Positions 1 through 9,419 of a stretch of 64,000 nt of DNA are shown in pieces. Within the stretch, counting starts at the first letter, position 1. Each line of letters begins with the position of its first letter. The DNA is from Burkholderiaceae bacterium (GTDB taxonomy: Bacteria > Pseudomonadota > Gammaproteobacteria > Burkholderiales > Burkholderiaceae_C). The stretch covers positions 100,851 through 164,850 of the forward strand of contig JAEUOU010000015.1 in NCBI GenBank assembly GCA_016790575.1. The letters run 5' to 3'. The position numbers and the translations under genes are program-made. The notes under the pieces were generated by a model. The model did not search any database. It saw only the letters and a program-made list of their open reading frames with translations, and had not been told where the DNA came from.

Positions 1-2116
1 CGGCCGGAACATAGGCACGCACCAGATCGGTGAAACAGCCGACGCGCAGCGAAGCGATCTGTTCAGAAAGGTCGTTCGCATCCAGGATGTCGTTTCGTTG
101 CTGATAGATAACCTTGCGCTGGTCGTTGGAGACGTCGTCGTACTCCAGAAGCTGCTTGCGGATGTCGAAATTTCGCGCCTCAACTTTCCGCTGGGCACTT
201 TCAATGCTCCGCGTTACGATCCCTGCTTCAATGGCTTCACCCTCTGGCATTTTCAGGCGATCCATGATTGCTCGAACCTTGTCTCCGGCGAAGATCCGCA
301 TCAGGGAGTCATCCAGACTCAGGTAGAAACGTGACGAGCCTGGGTCGCCCTGACGGCCCGAACGCCCGCGCAATTGGTTGTCGATGCGGCGAGATTCGTG
401 TCGTTCCGTGGCGATGATGCGGAGGCCGCCCAAGGATTTGACACTTTCATGCTCCAGAAGCCACTGGGCACGCAGTTTTTCAATCTGCGGAGCACGCGTG
501 GCTTCGTCGAGAGTCGAATCCGCTTCCAGCGCGGCAACTTGTTTCTCGACGTTGCCGCCGAGAACGATGTCGGTTCCCCGGCCCGCCATGTTGGTTGCGA
601 TGGTGATCATCTTCGACCGCCCAGCCTGGGCAACAATGTCCGCCTCGCGGGCGTGCTGCTTGGCATTTAGCACCTGATGCGGCAGTTTTTCACGTTCAAG
701 CAGTTTGGCAATGATTTCGGAGTTTTCTATTGAAGTGGTACCCACCAGCACAGGTTGACCACGTTCATAACACTCGCGAATGTCGGCAATTGCCGCCTCA
801 TATTTCTCTCGCGTCGTCTTGTAGACCCGATCAAGTTGATCGTCGCGGCGGCTTGGCCTGTTCGGTGGGATTACGACGGTTTCAAGGCCATAAATTTCCT
901 GAAATTCATACGCTTCGGTATCCGCCGTGCCCGTCATACCTGACAGTTTGGAGTAGAGCCGGAAGTAGTTCTGGAACGTGATTGAGGCCAGCGTCTGATT
1001 TTCCGCTTGAATCGTAACCCCTTCCTTGGCTTCGACGGCCTGGTGAAGGCCGTCGCTCCAGCGCCGCCCGGACATCAGGCGTCCCGTGAATTCGTCCACG
1101 ATGACGATTTCCCCATTTTGGACAACGTAGTGCTGGTCCTTGTGGTAAAGGTTGCGTGCGCGCAGGGCAGCGTAGAGGTGGTGGACCAGTGTGATGTTGG
1201 CGGGGTCATATAGGCTGCCGCCGGCTGGTATCAGTCCATACTGGCCGAGGATTCGCTCTGCCTTTTCATGACCCGCCTCAGTCAGGGTAACCTGATGCGA
1301 CTTTTCGTCTACAGTGAAATCCCCGGGTTTGGTAACACCCTCTCCGGTGCGGGGATCCGCCTCGCCCTCTTGGCGATCCAGCAGCGGCGCGACCTGATTC
1401 ATCGCCTGGTACATAGGCGTTTGGTCGTCAGCCTGTCCGCTGATGATCAACGGAGTTCTTGCTTCATCGATAAGGATGGAATCGACCTCGTCGACGATCG
1501 CGTAGTGCAGGCCCCGCTGAACACGATCTGCGACTTCATACACCATGTTGTCGCGCAGGTAGTCAAATCCGAATTCGTTATTCGTCCCGTAGGTGATGTC
1601 CGCCCGGTATGCGGCCTGCTTTTCCTCGCGCGACAGGTTAGGCAGGTTCACCCCGACTGAAAGGCCGAGATAGGAATATAGACGACCCATCCACTGGGCG
1701 TCGCGATTGGCCAGATAGTCGTTGACGGTGACAACGTGAACACCTTTGCCGGATAAGGCGTTCAGATAGACTGCCAGTGTGGCGGTAAGTGTCTTGCCCT
1801 CACCGGTCCTCATTTCGGCAATCTTGCCATTGTGCAAAGCCATCCCGCCGAGGAGTTGGACGTCAAAATGACGCATCTTCATGACCCGCTTTGACGCCTC
1901 ACGAACGATAGCGAAGGCTTCCGGGAGTATGGCCTCCAGTGTTTCTCCGCTTGAAAGTCGGCTTCGAAAATGGTCGGTCTTCGCACGCAGCTCTTCCTCG
2001 GTAAGGAGCTGAAACGATGCCTCAAGCGCATTGATCTTGTCAGCGGACTTTCGATATTGCTTCAACAGGCGGTCGTTCCGACTACCGAAGATCTTGGTCA
2101 GGAAATTTTTGGCCAT
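1..2116 (-). CDS. secA: Protein translocase ATPase SecA (C-terminus beyond window)
   Basis: SecA is the cytosolic motor that drives unfolded preproteins through SecYEG. The first 705 residues or so are inside the window; SecA is usually 900 or more residues, so about 200, including the C-terminal zinc region, lie off the left edge. Seen in order: the start [16 protein letters not shown], a Walker A motif MRTGEGKTL near residues 102-110, the Walker B region VDEVDS, and the helicase-like motif [10 protein letters not shown]. No frameshift is visible. The ATG at 2116 matches the family N-terminus. A hairpin overlaps the region just upstream of this start. The M23 peptidase gene upstream is on the same strand. 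Confidence 0.97.
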   Translation of the reverse strand, partial: MAKNFLTKIFGSRNDRLLKQYRKSADKINALEASFQLLTEEELRAKTDHFRSRLSSGETLEAILPEAFAIVREASKRVMKMRHFDVQLLGGMALHNGKIAEMRTGEGKTLTATLAVYLNALSGKGVHVVTVNDYLANRDAQWMGRLYSYLGLSVGVNLPNLSREEKQAAYRADITYGTNNEFGFDYLRDNMVYEVADRVQRGLHYAIVDEVDSILIDEARTPLIISGQADDQTPMYQAMNQVAPLLDRQEGEADPRTGEGVTKPGDFTVDEKSHQVTLTEAGHEKAERILGQYGLIPAGGSLYDPANITLVHHLYAALRARNLYHKDQHYVVQNGEIVIVDEFTGRLMSGRRWSDGLHQAVEAKEGVTIQAENQTLASITFQNYFRLYSKLSGMTGTADTEAYEFQEIYGLETVVIPPNRPSRRDDQLDRVYKTTREKYEAAIADIRECYERGQPVLVGTTSIENSEIIAKLLEREKLPHQVLNAKQHAREADIVAQAGRSKMITIATNMAGRGTDIVLGGNVEKQVAALEADSTLDEATRAPQIEKLRAQWLLEHESVKSLGGLRIIATERHESRRIDNQLRGRSGRQGDPGSSRFYLSLDDSLMRIFAGDKVRAIMDRLKMPEGEAIEAGIVTRSIESAQRKVEARNFDIRKQLLEYDDVSNDQRKVIYQQRNDILDANDLSEQIASLRVGCFTDLVRAYVPA

Positions 2117-2123
2117 TTTTTCG

Positions 2124-2171
2124 TGACACCCGCTTTTCTCGCTGAGAGGTCAACAGGTATCAAGGGTGTCA
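2124..2171 (-). promoter_or_regulatory. Stem-loop next to the secA start codon
   Basis: A perfect 8-base inverted repeat (TGACACCC at 2124-2131, GGGTGTCA at 2164-2171) encloses a 32-base loop that itself holds a small hairpin. On the secA transcript the downstream arm ends seven bases before the ATG, so it covers the place where a ribosome binding site would sit. Regulation of secA translation by this structure is inference only. Confidence 0.35.
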
Positions 2172-2252
2172 GTTAGGGAAAGATGGGGCTGCGCTTGGCA
2201 GATTCAAGTCTGGCCAACGACCAGAACAAACATTCGATTCTATCCGTCGGTT

Positions 2253-3203
2253 TTACCTACCGATGATCGCTGCCTGCCTGCTCGCGACTGCGGGCAACCT
2301 CTCTCCGGCCGCGAGGAACGTCTGCGGATCTTGCTGGACGCCTTTCACGAGCACTTCGAAATGCAGGTGCGGGCCCGTACTGCGTCCCGTGTTGCCCACC
2401 TCAGCAATTTTCTGTCCCCGCTTCACCAGATCCCCCTTTTTGACGAAGACCTTGGATGCGTGGGCATAACGGCTTGTAAGGTCATTGCCATGATCGATAT
2501 CGATCATGTTTCCATACGCGGGATGGAATTCCTGTGCAATAACAACACCACCGGCCGCTGCCTGGATGGGCGTTCCAACGTCTGCGGGAAAGTCAAGGCC
2601 GGTATGGAGTGCAGATCGCCCAGTCATGGGATCAATCCGCCATCCAAACGAAGAGCCACGATCGACACCGGCCACGGGTGCTTGCGTAGGAATGAGTGAC
2701 TTCTGAATCTTCTGCTCAAAAAGGCGGGACTCAGCCCGCGCGAGGAGGTCGTCACTTGCATTCGACTGCAACTCCAGCGAAGTCAATTGCCGTCCCAATT
2801 CACTCAACGTCAGCGGTTGTCCATCAAGGAGCACGCCGCCGCGGCCCGGAGCACGACGAAGGTCGCCAACATTCATGCCGGCCAAACCCGAAACACGCTC
2901 GCCCAAAGACTCAAGTTGGAGAAGCTTTGCTTGCATCTCACCCAAGCGGCGCGCCATGGCATCGATGTTTTCCTGTACGTATCGATCGCGCTGAATTGCT
3001 TCGTCCTGAACGACCTGCCTGACGATGGTTCCAATAACTGGCCACCCTTCGCGCGCGCCCTTAAGGAAAACGCCCTGATAAAGTATTGCGGCAAGCAAGA
3101 GCAAAATCGTCGTGAGGAGAAAGGCCCCTGCAACAATCTGCGCAATCGATAGTTGCAGGCTGCGGGTTCGGCTGTTGCCCGCGTCCGTGATAATCAGATA
3201 CAC
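2253..3203 (-). CDS. M23 (LytM/NlpD-type) peptidase, membrane anchored
   Basis: Predicted periplasmic metallopeptidase or cell-wall hydrolase activator. A single transmembrane segment near the N-terminus is followed by a helical, coiled-coil-like stretch and a C-terminal LytM domain. Zinc-site elements are seen: HTGLD (first His and Asp) and HLHFEV (last His), with another conserved His in RYAHAS. All the residues needed for peptidase activity appear to be present, so it may be an active endopeptidase rather than a degenerate activator. I chose the GTG at 3203, giving VYLIITDAG at the N-terminus as in relatives; a GTG at 3236 would add eleven residues and abut the divergent dciA. secA follows on the same strand. 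Confidence 0.88.
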   Translation of the reverse strand: MYLIITDAGNSRTRSLQLSIAQIVAGAFLLTTILLLLAAILYQGVFLKGAREGWPVIGTIVRQVVQDEAIQRDRYVQENIDAMARRLGEMQAKLLQLESLGERVSGLAGMNVGDLRRAPGRGGVLLDGQPLTLSELGRQLTSLELQSNASDDLLARAESRLFEQKIQKSLIPTQAPVAGVDRGSSFGWRIDPMTGRSALHTGLDFPADVGTPIQAAAGGVVIAQEFHPAYGNMIDIDHGNDLTSRYAHASKVFVKKGDLVKRGQKIAEVGNTGRSTGPHLHFEVLVKGVQQDPQTFLAAGERLPAVASRQAAIIGR

Positions 3204-3236
3204 GTCTAAGAACCCTTTTACCGATTCGGCAAACAC

Positions 3237-3545
3237 TTGTTCAAGCGAACCAATCGCGCCATCACCTTGATGGAAGCAACTCGTACAGAGCCGACATTGT
3301 CCGCGTTGGCTTCACTGGCTATCGAGTCGGGCCAACGTCTCGTTGCCATCGCGGACCTGCTCCCCCCGGGAATTCAACAAACGGTTCGCCCTGGGCCCAT
3401 CAACGGCGAAACCTGGTGTCTTCTGGTATCAAACGCTGCCGCACTGACAAAACTGCGACACCAAGTCCCCGAAATGGTGAAGCAACTGCAAAGCAAAGGG
3501 TACGAGATTACCGCTATCCGTCTGAAGATTCAAGCACCTGAATGA
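3237..3545 (+). CDS. dciA: DUF721 / DciA-family protein
   Basis: A 102-residue DUF721 protein. DciA proteins load or activate the replicative helicase DnaB in bacteria that lack DnaC. The core with GETWCLLVSNAAALTKLRHQ and a C-terminal RLKIQ strand matches betaproteobacterial members. The TTG at 3237 is preferred because the segment RTNRAITLME is part of the conserved N-terminus; an ATG at 3270 is the alternative. It is divergent from the M23 peptidase and the two 5' ends nearly touch, so their promoters must overlap coding sequence. The dciA symbol is assigned by family and was not tested. Confidence 0.8.
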   Translation: MFKRTNRAITLMEATRTEPTLSALASLAIESGQRLVAIADLLPPGIQQTVRPGPINGETWCLLVSNAAALTKLRHQVPEMVKQLQSKGYEITAIRLKIQAPE

Positions 3546-3564
3546 CCTTTGCAGGCGTCCCCAA

Positions 3565-3640
3565 TGGTGCCGATTGTCCGACTCGAACGGACGACCTACC
3601 GCTTACAAGGCGGTTGCTCTACCAACTGAGCTAAACCGGC
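3565..3640 (-). tRNA. tRNA-Thr (anticodon TGT)
   Basis: A 76-nucleotide cloverleaf read on the minus strand. The acceptor stem pairs GCCGGTT with AATCGGC, the D-arm TAGCTCAGTTGGTAGAGCA is standard, the anticodon loop is TTGTAAG with anticodon TGT, and the T-arm contains GTTCGAGTC. The 3' CCA is encoded (3565-3567). It lies between the 3' ends of dciA and sspB, on the sspB strand. Confidence 0.97.
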
Positions 3641-3686
3641 ATTCCCGCGATTCTAAACCGTGGGCGGTGACTTACGAGAGCCTCAC

Positions 3687-4193
3687 TTACTTGATTCGGG
3701 TAAGAACCGGCTTTCCTGGCGCCTTCGACACCGGCTCGCCAGAGCTTCGCTCACTTAGGCTTTCATTGTGATTGTGGATGGTGCCGCTCGAAGTAGCCCC
3801 CCCCGTCATCGGAGCGGACTGCTCAATCGCCCCCTCCGCCCCACTGGGTACAGGTGGCACATCTTCAGGCAGTTCAACTGGGGAAAAAGCCATGCCTTCA
3901 CCATTTTCACGCGCATAAATCGCAGAAACGTGGGTGAGAGGAATTCGTACGCTTCGAGGCTGCCCTCCAAAGCGCGCCTTGAATTCGATGAAGTCGTTTC
4001 CCAGCACCAGATTGCTCGTCGCTTCTCCACTGACATTGAGAACGATCTGCCCATCCCTTACGAACTCGCGAGGCACCTGCACGGTTCGATCCACGAATAC
4101 GGCGAGGTATGGGGTCAGACCATTGTCAGTGCACCATTCGTGAATGGCGCGAACGAAATAGGGGCGTGTCGAAGAGGTCTGAGGCATATCGGA
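3687..4193 (-). CDS. sspB: ClpXP adaptor / stringent starvation protein B
   Basis: SspB tethers ssrA-tagged and some other substrates to the ClpXP protease. The N-terminal half has the family fold, with RPYFVRAIHEWCTDNGLTPY and a VPREFVRDGQIVLN strand. An acidic, Pro/Ser-rich low-complexity linker follows, then a basic hydrophobic C-terminal tail (PVLTRIK) of the kind that docks on ClpX. I start it at the ATG at 4193 (168 residues); a GTG 15 bases upstream is possible. It lies just after sspA, the usual sspAB pair, downstream of petABC. Confidence 0.93.
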   Translation of the reverse strand, partial: SDMPQTSSTRPYFVRAIHEWCTDNGLTPYLAVFVDRTVQVPREFVRDGQIVLNVSGEATSNLVLGNDFIEFKARFGGQPRSVRIPLTHVSAIYARENGEGMAFSPVELPEDVPPVPSGAEGAIEQSAPMTGGATSSGTIHNHNESLSERSSGEPVSKAPGKPVLTRIK

Positions 4194-4212
4194 CATCTGC
4201 AGAGGCACCAGA

Positions 4213-4824
4213 TCACTTACGCATGACCTTCTCCGAGGGCGTCAAGGCTTCAATATAGGCAGGGCGCGAAAAAATCCTCTCAGCGTACTTAAGCAAAGGT
4301 GCTGCATTTTTGCTCAGTTCGATGCCATAGTAGTCAAGACGCCAGAGCAGAGGCGCAATCGCCACATCGAGCATCGAGAAGTTTTCCCCGAGCATGTATC
4401 GGTTTTTCAGGAAAACCGGCGCCAACTGGGTCAGTCGATCTCTGATATGCGATCTGGCCTTCTCGATGGCTTTGTCATTTGCCTTGAGTGCACGGTTCTC
4501 CAAGGTCGAAACGTGAACGAACAATTCCTTTTCAAAATTCAGGAGAAACAACCGCACCCTCGCTCGGTCGACAGGATCACCGGGCATCAACTGCGGATGA
4601 GGGAACCGTTCATCGATGTACTCATTGATGATGTTCGACTCGTACAGAATGAGGTCTCGTTCCACAAGGATGGGGACCTGCCCATACGGGTTCATCACAT
4701 TGATATCTTCGGGTTTATTGAAAAGATCAACATCCCGAATCTCGAAATCCATACCCTTTTCGAACAATACGAACCGGCACCGGTGCGAGAAAGGACAGGT
4801 CGTACCAGAGTACAAAACCATCAT
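4213..4824 (-). CDS. sspA: Stringent starvation protein A
   Basis: SspA is a glutathione-S-transferase-fold protein that binds RNA polymerase and alters transcription in stress and stationary phase. The thioredoxin-like N-terminal half (MVLYSGTTCPFSHRCR) and the helical C-terminal half (MLGENFSMLDVAIAPLLWRL) are both clear; SspA proteins usually do not bind glutathione. The ATG at 4824 has AAGGAG seven bases upstream and gives 203 residues, close to the usual 205-212. It lies between petC and sspB on the same strand, a common betaproteobacterial order. Confidence 0.95.
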   Translation of the reverse strand: MMVLYSGTTCPFSHRCRFVLFEKGMDFEIRDVDLFNKPEDINVMNPYGQVPILVERDLILYESNIINEYIDERFPHPQLMPGDPVDRARVRLFLLNFEKELFVHVSTLENRALKANDKAIEKARSHIRDRLTQLAPVFLKNRYMLGENFSMLDVAIAPLLWRLDYYGIELSKNAAPLLKYAERIFSRPAYIEALTPSEKVMRK

Positions 4825-4924
4825 GGGCGAACTCCTTAAAAAATAAGAGCGGGACACCGCAGACCGCAATCGGCTGCGCTCCCACTCTGATCACGCATAT
4901 GGCTCTTTGCGAGCCGGGCCAACT

Positions 4925-5692
4925 TTACTTGACGTCTTTCCAGAAGGCGGCATTGAGCCGCCAAGCGGCAAAGGTGAACAAACTCAGGAAAAGCAAAACC
5001 CACACACCAATACGTACCCGGCTGTTTTGCGCAGGCTCCGCCATCCAATGCAGATAATTTACCAGGTCGCCTACTGCTTGGTCATATTGATTGGCAGTCA
5101 TCAGGCCGGGAGAAACTTGCTCCCAGCCCTTGAACACCTGAACGTCATGCCCATGGCTCTTCTGTGTCTCGAAAAGTGGCCTACGCTCGCCCTGCAATTC
5201 CCACAGAATATGCGGCATGCCGATATTCGGGAATGCAAGATTGTTCCAGCCGGTTGCCTTAGTTTCGTCACGGTAATAACTTCTAAGTAGCGTATACAGG
5301 TAGTCGGCCCCGGGTCCGCTGTGACTGGAACGCGACCGCGCGATCAGAGTCAAGTCCGGCGGATTGGCGCCAAACCATTCCTTAGCCTGCTTAGGGTCAA
5401 TCGATGCCTTCATGGTTTCCCCGACCTTATCGGTGGGGAAAAGCAAATTGTCCTTGATCTGTTGGTCAGTAAGACCAATATCTCGAAGCCGGTTGAACCG
5501 CATGAAGGCGGCGGAATGGCAATTCAAGCAGTAGTTGACAAAGTACTTCGCACCGTTTTGCAAAGACGCCAGATCAGTCGTCTTGACCGGCGCCTTGTCC
5601 CATGGAATAGACGATCCGCCAGCCGCAACCGCAGCCGACACCGCACCAACGGTGAGCACCAATGCACAGGCAAGTTTCTTGATGATATTCAT
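4925..5692 (-). CDS. petC: Ubiquinol-cytochrome c reductase, cytochrome c1
   Basis: The heme-c subunit of the bc1 complex passes electrons from the Rieske protein to soluble or membrane cytochromes c such as the c4 encoded at 58473. A cleavable Sec signal peptide (residues 1-24) precedes the heme site CLNCH at residues 55-59. The motif NPPDL and the NIGMPH segment, with the likely axial methionine, follow, and a C-terminal membrane anchor ends the 255-residue protein. The heme would be attached by the CcsB/ResB system at 54813-58282. It is the last gene of petABC. Confidence 0.96.
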   Translation of the reverse strand: MNIIKKLACALVLTVGAVSAAVAAGGSSIPWDKAPVKTTDLASLQNGAKYFVNYCLNCHSAAFMRFNRLRDIGLTDQQIKDNLLFPTDKVGETMKASIDPKQAKEWFGANPPDLTLIARSRSSHSGPGADYLYTLLRSYYRDETKATGWNNLAFPNIGMPHILWELQGERRPLFETQKSHGHDVQVFKGWEQVSPGLMTANQYDQAVGDLVNYLHWMAEPAQNSRVRIGVWVLLFLSLFTFAAWRLNAAFWKDVK

Positions 5693-5710
5693 TATTCTGG
5701 CCTCAGGAAT

Positions 5711-7123
5711 TCAGTGCGGAGCAAAAACCACGCGCTGCGGAACGGGCTTCGGTTCCCCCAGTCTGCTCCACCAGGGCATCAAAAGGAAGAAGCCAAAGTA
5801 GAACAATGTTCCTACCTGGGAGACGCGCTCCCCAAGAGGTGACGGAGGTTGAACGCCCAGATAACCAAGTATCAGGAATACTATGACAAACACGGCATAG
5901 AGATACTTGTGCCAAGTCGGACGGTAGCGCATCGACTTCACAGGACTGTGGTCAAGCCAAGGCAAGAAGAAAAGAATGATGACAGCGCCACCCATCACGA
6001 CCACGCCCCAGAACTTCGCGTCAATTGCCAGCATCAGGGCCGAGACGACAACGGCACCGCCAACAATTGCCGCCTTGAACAGGCCCGCCAGCTTTCCTTT
6101 CAATACTCCCAAAAGCGCCCCCGCAATCACGCACAGGATCAGCGCATACATCATCTCTGACGTAATCGCACGAAGCATCGAATAGAACGGGGTGAAGTAC
6201 CACACCGGCGCGATGTGAAGCGGCGTAGTCAACGGGTCGGCAGGGATAAAGTTGTTGTATTCAAGAAAGTAGCCCCCGAACTCCGGCGCAAAGAAAACGA
6301 TAGCCGAAAAGACCATCAGGAACACACCTACGCCAAAAATGTCGTGAACGGTGTAGTACGGATGGAACGGGATTCCATCCAGCGGATGGCCCGCAGCATC
6401 TTTCGGCGCGGTCGGACCCTTGATTTCGATGCCGTCTGGGTTGTTCGAACCGACATCGTGCAGAGCAAGCAGATGCGCAACCACTAGGCCCAAAAGGACA
6501 AGCGGAACCGCAATCACATGAAAGCTGAAGAACCGGTTCAATGTGGCGTCGCCGACAACGTAGTCACCACGAATCAGCAACGCAAGATCCGGCCCGATGA
6601 AAGGAATGGCCGAGAAAAGGTTGACGATCACCTGGGCACCCCAGTAAGACATCTGCCCCCAAGGCAACAGATACCCCATGAAAGCTTCAGCCATCAGCAC
6701 GAGGAAAATCGCACAGCCAAAAATCCAGACCAGCTCGCGCGGCTTTCGATAGGAGCCGTACAGCAAGCCACGGAACATGTGCAGATATACAACGACAAAG
6801 AACGCCGAGGCGCCAGTGGAGTGCATATAGCGGATCAGCCACCCCCAAGGCACATCCCTCATGATGTACTCGACTGACGCGAATGCCAGCGCCGCATCAG
6901 GCTTGTAGTGCATCACCAAAAAAATACCCGTGACAATTTGGATCACAAGGACAAGGAGGGCAAGCGAACCGAAGATGTACCAAAAATTGAAGTTCTTCGG
7001 TGCGTAGTACTCGGACATGTGAATCCGGTACGCCGAAAACGCCGACGGGAATCGGTTCTCAAACCAGTTCGTCAACTTCTCGCCTGCCGATGCGTTGGGA
7101 GAGACTTCTTTGAATTCAGCCAT
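5711..7123 (-). CDS. petB: Ubiquinol-cytochrome c reductase, cytochrome b
   Basis: The polytopic cytochrome b subunit carries hemes bL and bH and both quinone sites. At 470 residues it is the full-length, fused form. The first helices contain the paired heme histidines (HYKPDAALAF region, VYLHMFRG), and the polar WGWLIRYMHSTGAS segment is typical. The Qo-site motif, usually PEWY, reads PVWY here (in HIAPVWYFTPFY); I recall this variant from other beta- and gammaproteobacteria, so it need not mean loss of function. It is spaced for co-translation between petA and petC. Confidence 0.97.
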   Translation of the reverse strand: MAEFKEVSPNASAGEKLTNWFENRFPSAFSAYRIHMSEYYAPKNFNFWYIFGSLALLVLVIQIVTGIFLVMHYKPDAALAFASVEYIMRDVPWGWLIRYMHSTGASAFFVVVYLHMFRGLLYGSYRKPRELVWIFGCAIFLVLMAEAFMGYLLPWGQMSYWGAQVIVNLFSAIPFIGPDLALLIRGDYVVGDATLNRFFSFHVIAVPLVLLGLVVAHLLALHDVGSNNPDGIEIKGPTAPKDAAGHPLDGIPFHPYYTVHDIFGVGVFLMVFSAIVFFAPEFGGYFLEYNNFIPADPLTTPLHIAPVWYFTPFYSMLRAITSEMMYALILCVIAGALLGVLKGKLAGLFKAAIVGGAVVVSALMLAIDAKFWGVVVMGGAVIILFFLPWLDHSPVKSMRYRPTWHKYLYAVFVIVFLILGYLGVQPPSPLGERVSQVGTLFYFGFFLLMPWWSRLGEPKPVPQRVVFAPH

Positions 7124-7134
7124 AGTGTTCTACC

Positions 7135-7731
7135 TCAAGCCTTCTTGTCTTCGCCGATGATCAGTTTGTTATCAGACAAGTACATATGCGGCGGGACCTC
7201 AAGATTGTCAGGAGCGGGCTTGTTCTTGAAAACCCTGCCGGCCAGATCGAAAGTAGATCCATGACAGGCACAAAGAAAGCCGCCTTGCCAATTGTCAGGA
7301 AGCGACGGCTGAGGTCCGGCCTGAAACTTGTCACTGGGGGAGCATCCCAGGTGAGTACAGATGCCAACTCCGACAAACACCTCAGGTTTGATCGAACGAT
7401 GGACATTTTTCGCGTACTCCGGAGTGGGAAACGCAGTCCGCGCAGACTGCGGATCGGCCAACTCACCCTCGACCTTCTTCAAGGTCTCCAGTTGCTCTGG
7501 CGTACGACGCATGATCCACACTGGCTTGCCGCGCCACTCGACCGTGACTTTCTCGCCGGGTTTCAGCGTGGAAATATCTACCTCAACGGCTGCCCCTGCG
7601 GCCTTGGCGCGCTCGGAAGGCTGAAAGCTGCTGACAAAAGGCACGGCGGCAAATCCGGCGCCGACGGCACCGACACATCCGGACGTGATGATCCATGTCC
7701 GCTTGCTGGTGTCGACTGGTGAGTCACTCAT
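7135..7731 (-). CDS. petA: Ubiquinol-cytochrome c reductase, Rieske iron-sulfur subunit
   Basis: The Rieske [2Fe-2S] subunit accepts the first electron from ubiquinol. An N-terminal twin-arginine-like anchor ([11 protein letters not shown] then a hydrophobic helix) suggests export by the Tat system encoded nearby at 11485-13088. The cluster ligands are in CTHLGCSP and [10 protein letters not shown] chose the ATG at 7731, which has GAGGA five bases upstream and gives 198 residues. It is the first gene of petABC, divergent from mscL. Confidence 0.97.
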   Translation of the reverse strand: MSDSPVDTSKRTWIITSGCVGAVGAGFAAVPFVSSFQPSERAKAAGAAVEVDISTLKPGEKVTVEWRGKPVWIMRRTPEQLETLKKVEGELADPQSARTAFPTPEYAKNVHRSIKPEVFVGVGICTHLGCSPSDKFQAGPQPSLPDNWQGGFLCACHGSTFDLAGRVFKNKPAPDNLEVPPHMYLSDNKLIIGEDKKA

Positions 7732-7774
7732 GGGAATCCTCAAGCATCGCTGTCGTTGTTAGGGTTAACGCGCG

Positions 7775-7805
7775 ATTGTACTTGAGGCCTATCTGGCAAC
7801 GCCAA
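7775..7805 (-). promoter_or_regulatory. Possible petABC promoter
   Basis: Reading the minus strand, a -10-like TACAAT (7775-7780) lies about 45 bases before the petA start. The best -35-like hexamer, TTGGCG (7800-7805), is 19 bases away, longer than ideal. It is the only candidate I see in the petA-mscL intergenic region and is weak. Confidence 0.25.
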
Positions 7806-7815
7806 CTTTGCTCCC

Positions 7816-7843
7816 TTGACGAACATCGGAGGTCCGGCATACT
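7816..7843 (+). promoter_or_regulatory. Likely sigma-70 promoter of mscL
   Basis: TTGACG (7816-7821) and CATACT (7838-7843) are separated by 16 bases and lie about 30 bases before the mscL ATG, which has GGAG upstream. The hexamers match the consensus at five and four positions. It is divergent from the petA control region. Confidence 0.5.
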
Positions 7844-7874
7844 GATTCCTTCGTATTCGTTTTGGAGTTTTCAC

Positions 7875-8309
7875 ATGAGCATCGTTTCCGAATTCAAAGA
7901 GTTTGCCGTCAAAGGCAATGTGATGGACTTGGCGGTCGGCGTGATCATCGGCGGAGCATTCGGAAAGATTGTTGATTCGATGGTTACCGACCTGATCATG
8001 CCAATCGTAGGAGCTGTTTTCGGCAAGCTCGATTTCACCAATCTATTCGTCGTACTAGGAACTGCTCCCGAGGGAACTGTCCGAACGCTGGAAGCCTTGA
8101 AGAAAGCCGGGGTTCCTGTGTTCGCGTATGGCAGTTTCATTACGACGGCGGTCAACTTTGTCATCCTCGCCTTCATCATTTTCCTGATGGTCAAGCAGAT
8201 GAATCGCCTTCGCCGCGAGGTACCTGCAGCGCCGCCTGCGCCACCCGCCGCTCCTCCGGAAGACGTCGTTCTGCTCCGGGAAATCCGGGACGCGATTCGC
8301 AGCCGGTAA
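7875..8309 (+). CDS. mscL: Large-conductance mechanosensitive channel MscL
   Basis: MscL is a homopentameric inner-membrane pore that opens under turgor and releases solutes during hypo-osmotic shock. The 144-residue protein starts [20 protein letters not shown], the conserved amphipathic N-terminal helix, followed by TM1 with the gate motif [12 protein letters not shown], a periplasmic loop, TM2 ([17 protein letters not shown]) and a C-terminal cytoplasmic helix ending [11 protein letters not shown] Pro/Ala-rich linker precedes that helix. GGAG lies upstream of the ATG. It is a single-gene unit, convergent with pdxA. Confidence 0.97.
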   Translation: MSIVSEFKEFAVKGNVMDLAVGVIIGGAFGKIVDSMVTDLIMPIVGAVFGKLDFTNLFVVLGTAPEGTVRTLEALKKAGVPVFAYGSFITTAVNFVILAFIIFLMVKQMNRLRREVPAAPPAPPAAPPEDVVLLREIRDAIRSR

Positions 8310-8354
8310 GCTGAAACGACAGTTCCAGTAAAACGCCGGGGCAGTCTCCTCTCG

Positions 8355-9419
8355 TCAGTTCGTCGGGACACCACGCAGCCCCACGAAATCCCGGGCCATC
8401 CGAATCGCCTCGATCAGACTGTCGGGCTTGGCGACTCCTCTGCCCGCAATATCAAAGGCAGTGCCATGGTCCGGGCTTGTGCGTACGAACGGTAGACCCA
8501 GGGTCACATTGACACCCTCGTCCACGCCAAGGTACTTCACAGGAATCAAACCTTGGTCGTGGTACATCGCAATCACCACATCAAACTCGCCACGTTTCCC
8601 TGCAGCGGCCCGAGCCCGCATGAACACGGTGTCTGGAGAAATGGGTCCGATTGCGTCGACGCCGATTTCCCGGGCGGCGGCAACGGCCGGAATGATCTGT
8701 TCAATTTCCTCCCGACCAAAACGCCCGCCTTCACCGGCATGCGGATTCAATCCCGCAACAGCAATTCGAGGGCGACGTTGTAGCAGTCCGCCGACAGCTT
8801 TGTGCGCTATTCGAAGTGTTTCCAATATTTCGTCCTGTCGTACTGCGTCAATGGCTTCGCTAAGAGGCACATGAATGGAAACCAGAATCGTGCGGAGTTC
8901 ACGGTTCGCCAGCATCATCCGGACCGGCAATTCGGACGGCGAAACTCCCAAAGACCTTGCAGCGATTGCTTGGAGCATTTCCGTATGGCCCGGGAAGCGG
9001 CAATACGGTTCGCCCGCCGCAGCCAAGGCTTCCTTGTGCATTGGGGCAGTGACGATAGCTGACACCGCCCCGCTCAGCGCGGCCTGTGCCGCCCATTCCA
9101 CTGCGCTCGCCGCATAGGCGCCGGCTGCAGCGCTGACCACCCCCATTTGGTAGTCGATATCAATTTCGGTGGTTTGAAGAACCGCAATACACTGCGGCGG
9201 CAGAGCCAAGGCTTGCTGCGGGTCGTCAATGACGACGACAGGCATGTCTACAGAGAACCCGGCGCGAAGTGCGGCGCGACGCATCACCTGCGGATGGCCG
9301 ATGACGAAACAGTCCTGGGTGATTTGCGGACATTTTTCGAATGCCTTGGCAATGATTTCCGGACCTACCCCCGCTGGATCTCCGGGTGTGAGGACGATCG
9401 GGCGTTTGAGATGACTCAT
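8355..9419 (-). CDS. pdxA: 4-hydroxythreonine-4-phosphate dehydrogenase
   Basis: PdxA oxidises 4-phosphohydroxy-L-threonine in the DXP-dependent pathway to pyridoxal 5'-phosphate. Family motifs are clear: LTPGDPAGVGPEI at the N-terminus, AMHK-type substrate contacts (APMHKEAL), GLNPHAGEGG with the metal-binding His, and YHDQGLIPVKYL. The length of 354 is slightly above the usual 330 or so. Its start overlaps the stop of the NIF3 gene upstream by ATGA, so the two are translationally coupled. PdxA paralogues exist, so the link to vitamin B6 rests on family only. Confidence 0.94.
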   Translation of the reverse strand: MSHLKRPIVLTPGDPAGVGPEIIAKAFEKCPQITQDCFVIGHPQVMRRAALRAGFSVDMPVVVIDDPQQALALPPQCIAVLQTTEIDIDYQMGVVSAAAGAYAASAVEWAAQAALSGAVSAIVTAPMHKEALAAAGEPYCRFPGHTEMLQAIAARSLGVSPSELPVRMMLANRELRTILVSIHVPLSEAIDAVRQDEILETLRIAHKAVGGLLQRRPRIAVAGLNPHAGEGGRFGREEIEQIIPAVAAAREIGVDAIGPISPDTVFMRARAAAGKRGEFDVVIAMYHDQGLIPVKYLGVDEGVNVTLGLPFVRTSPDHGTAFDIAGRGVAKPDSLIEAIRMARDFVGLRGVPTN

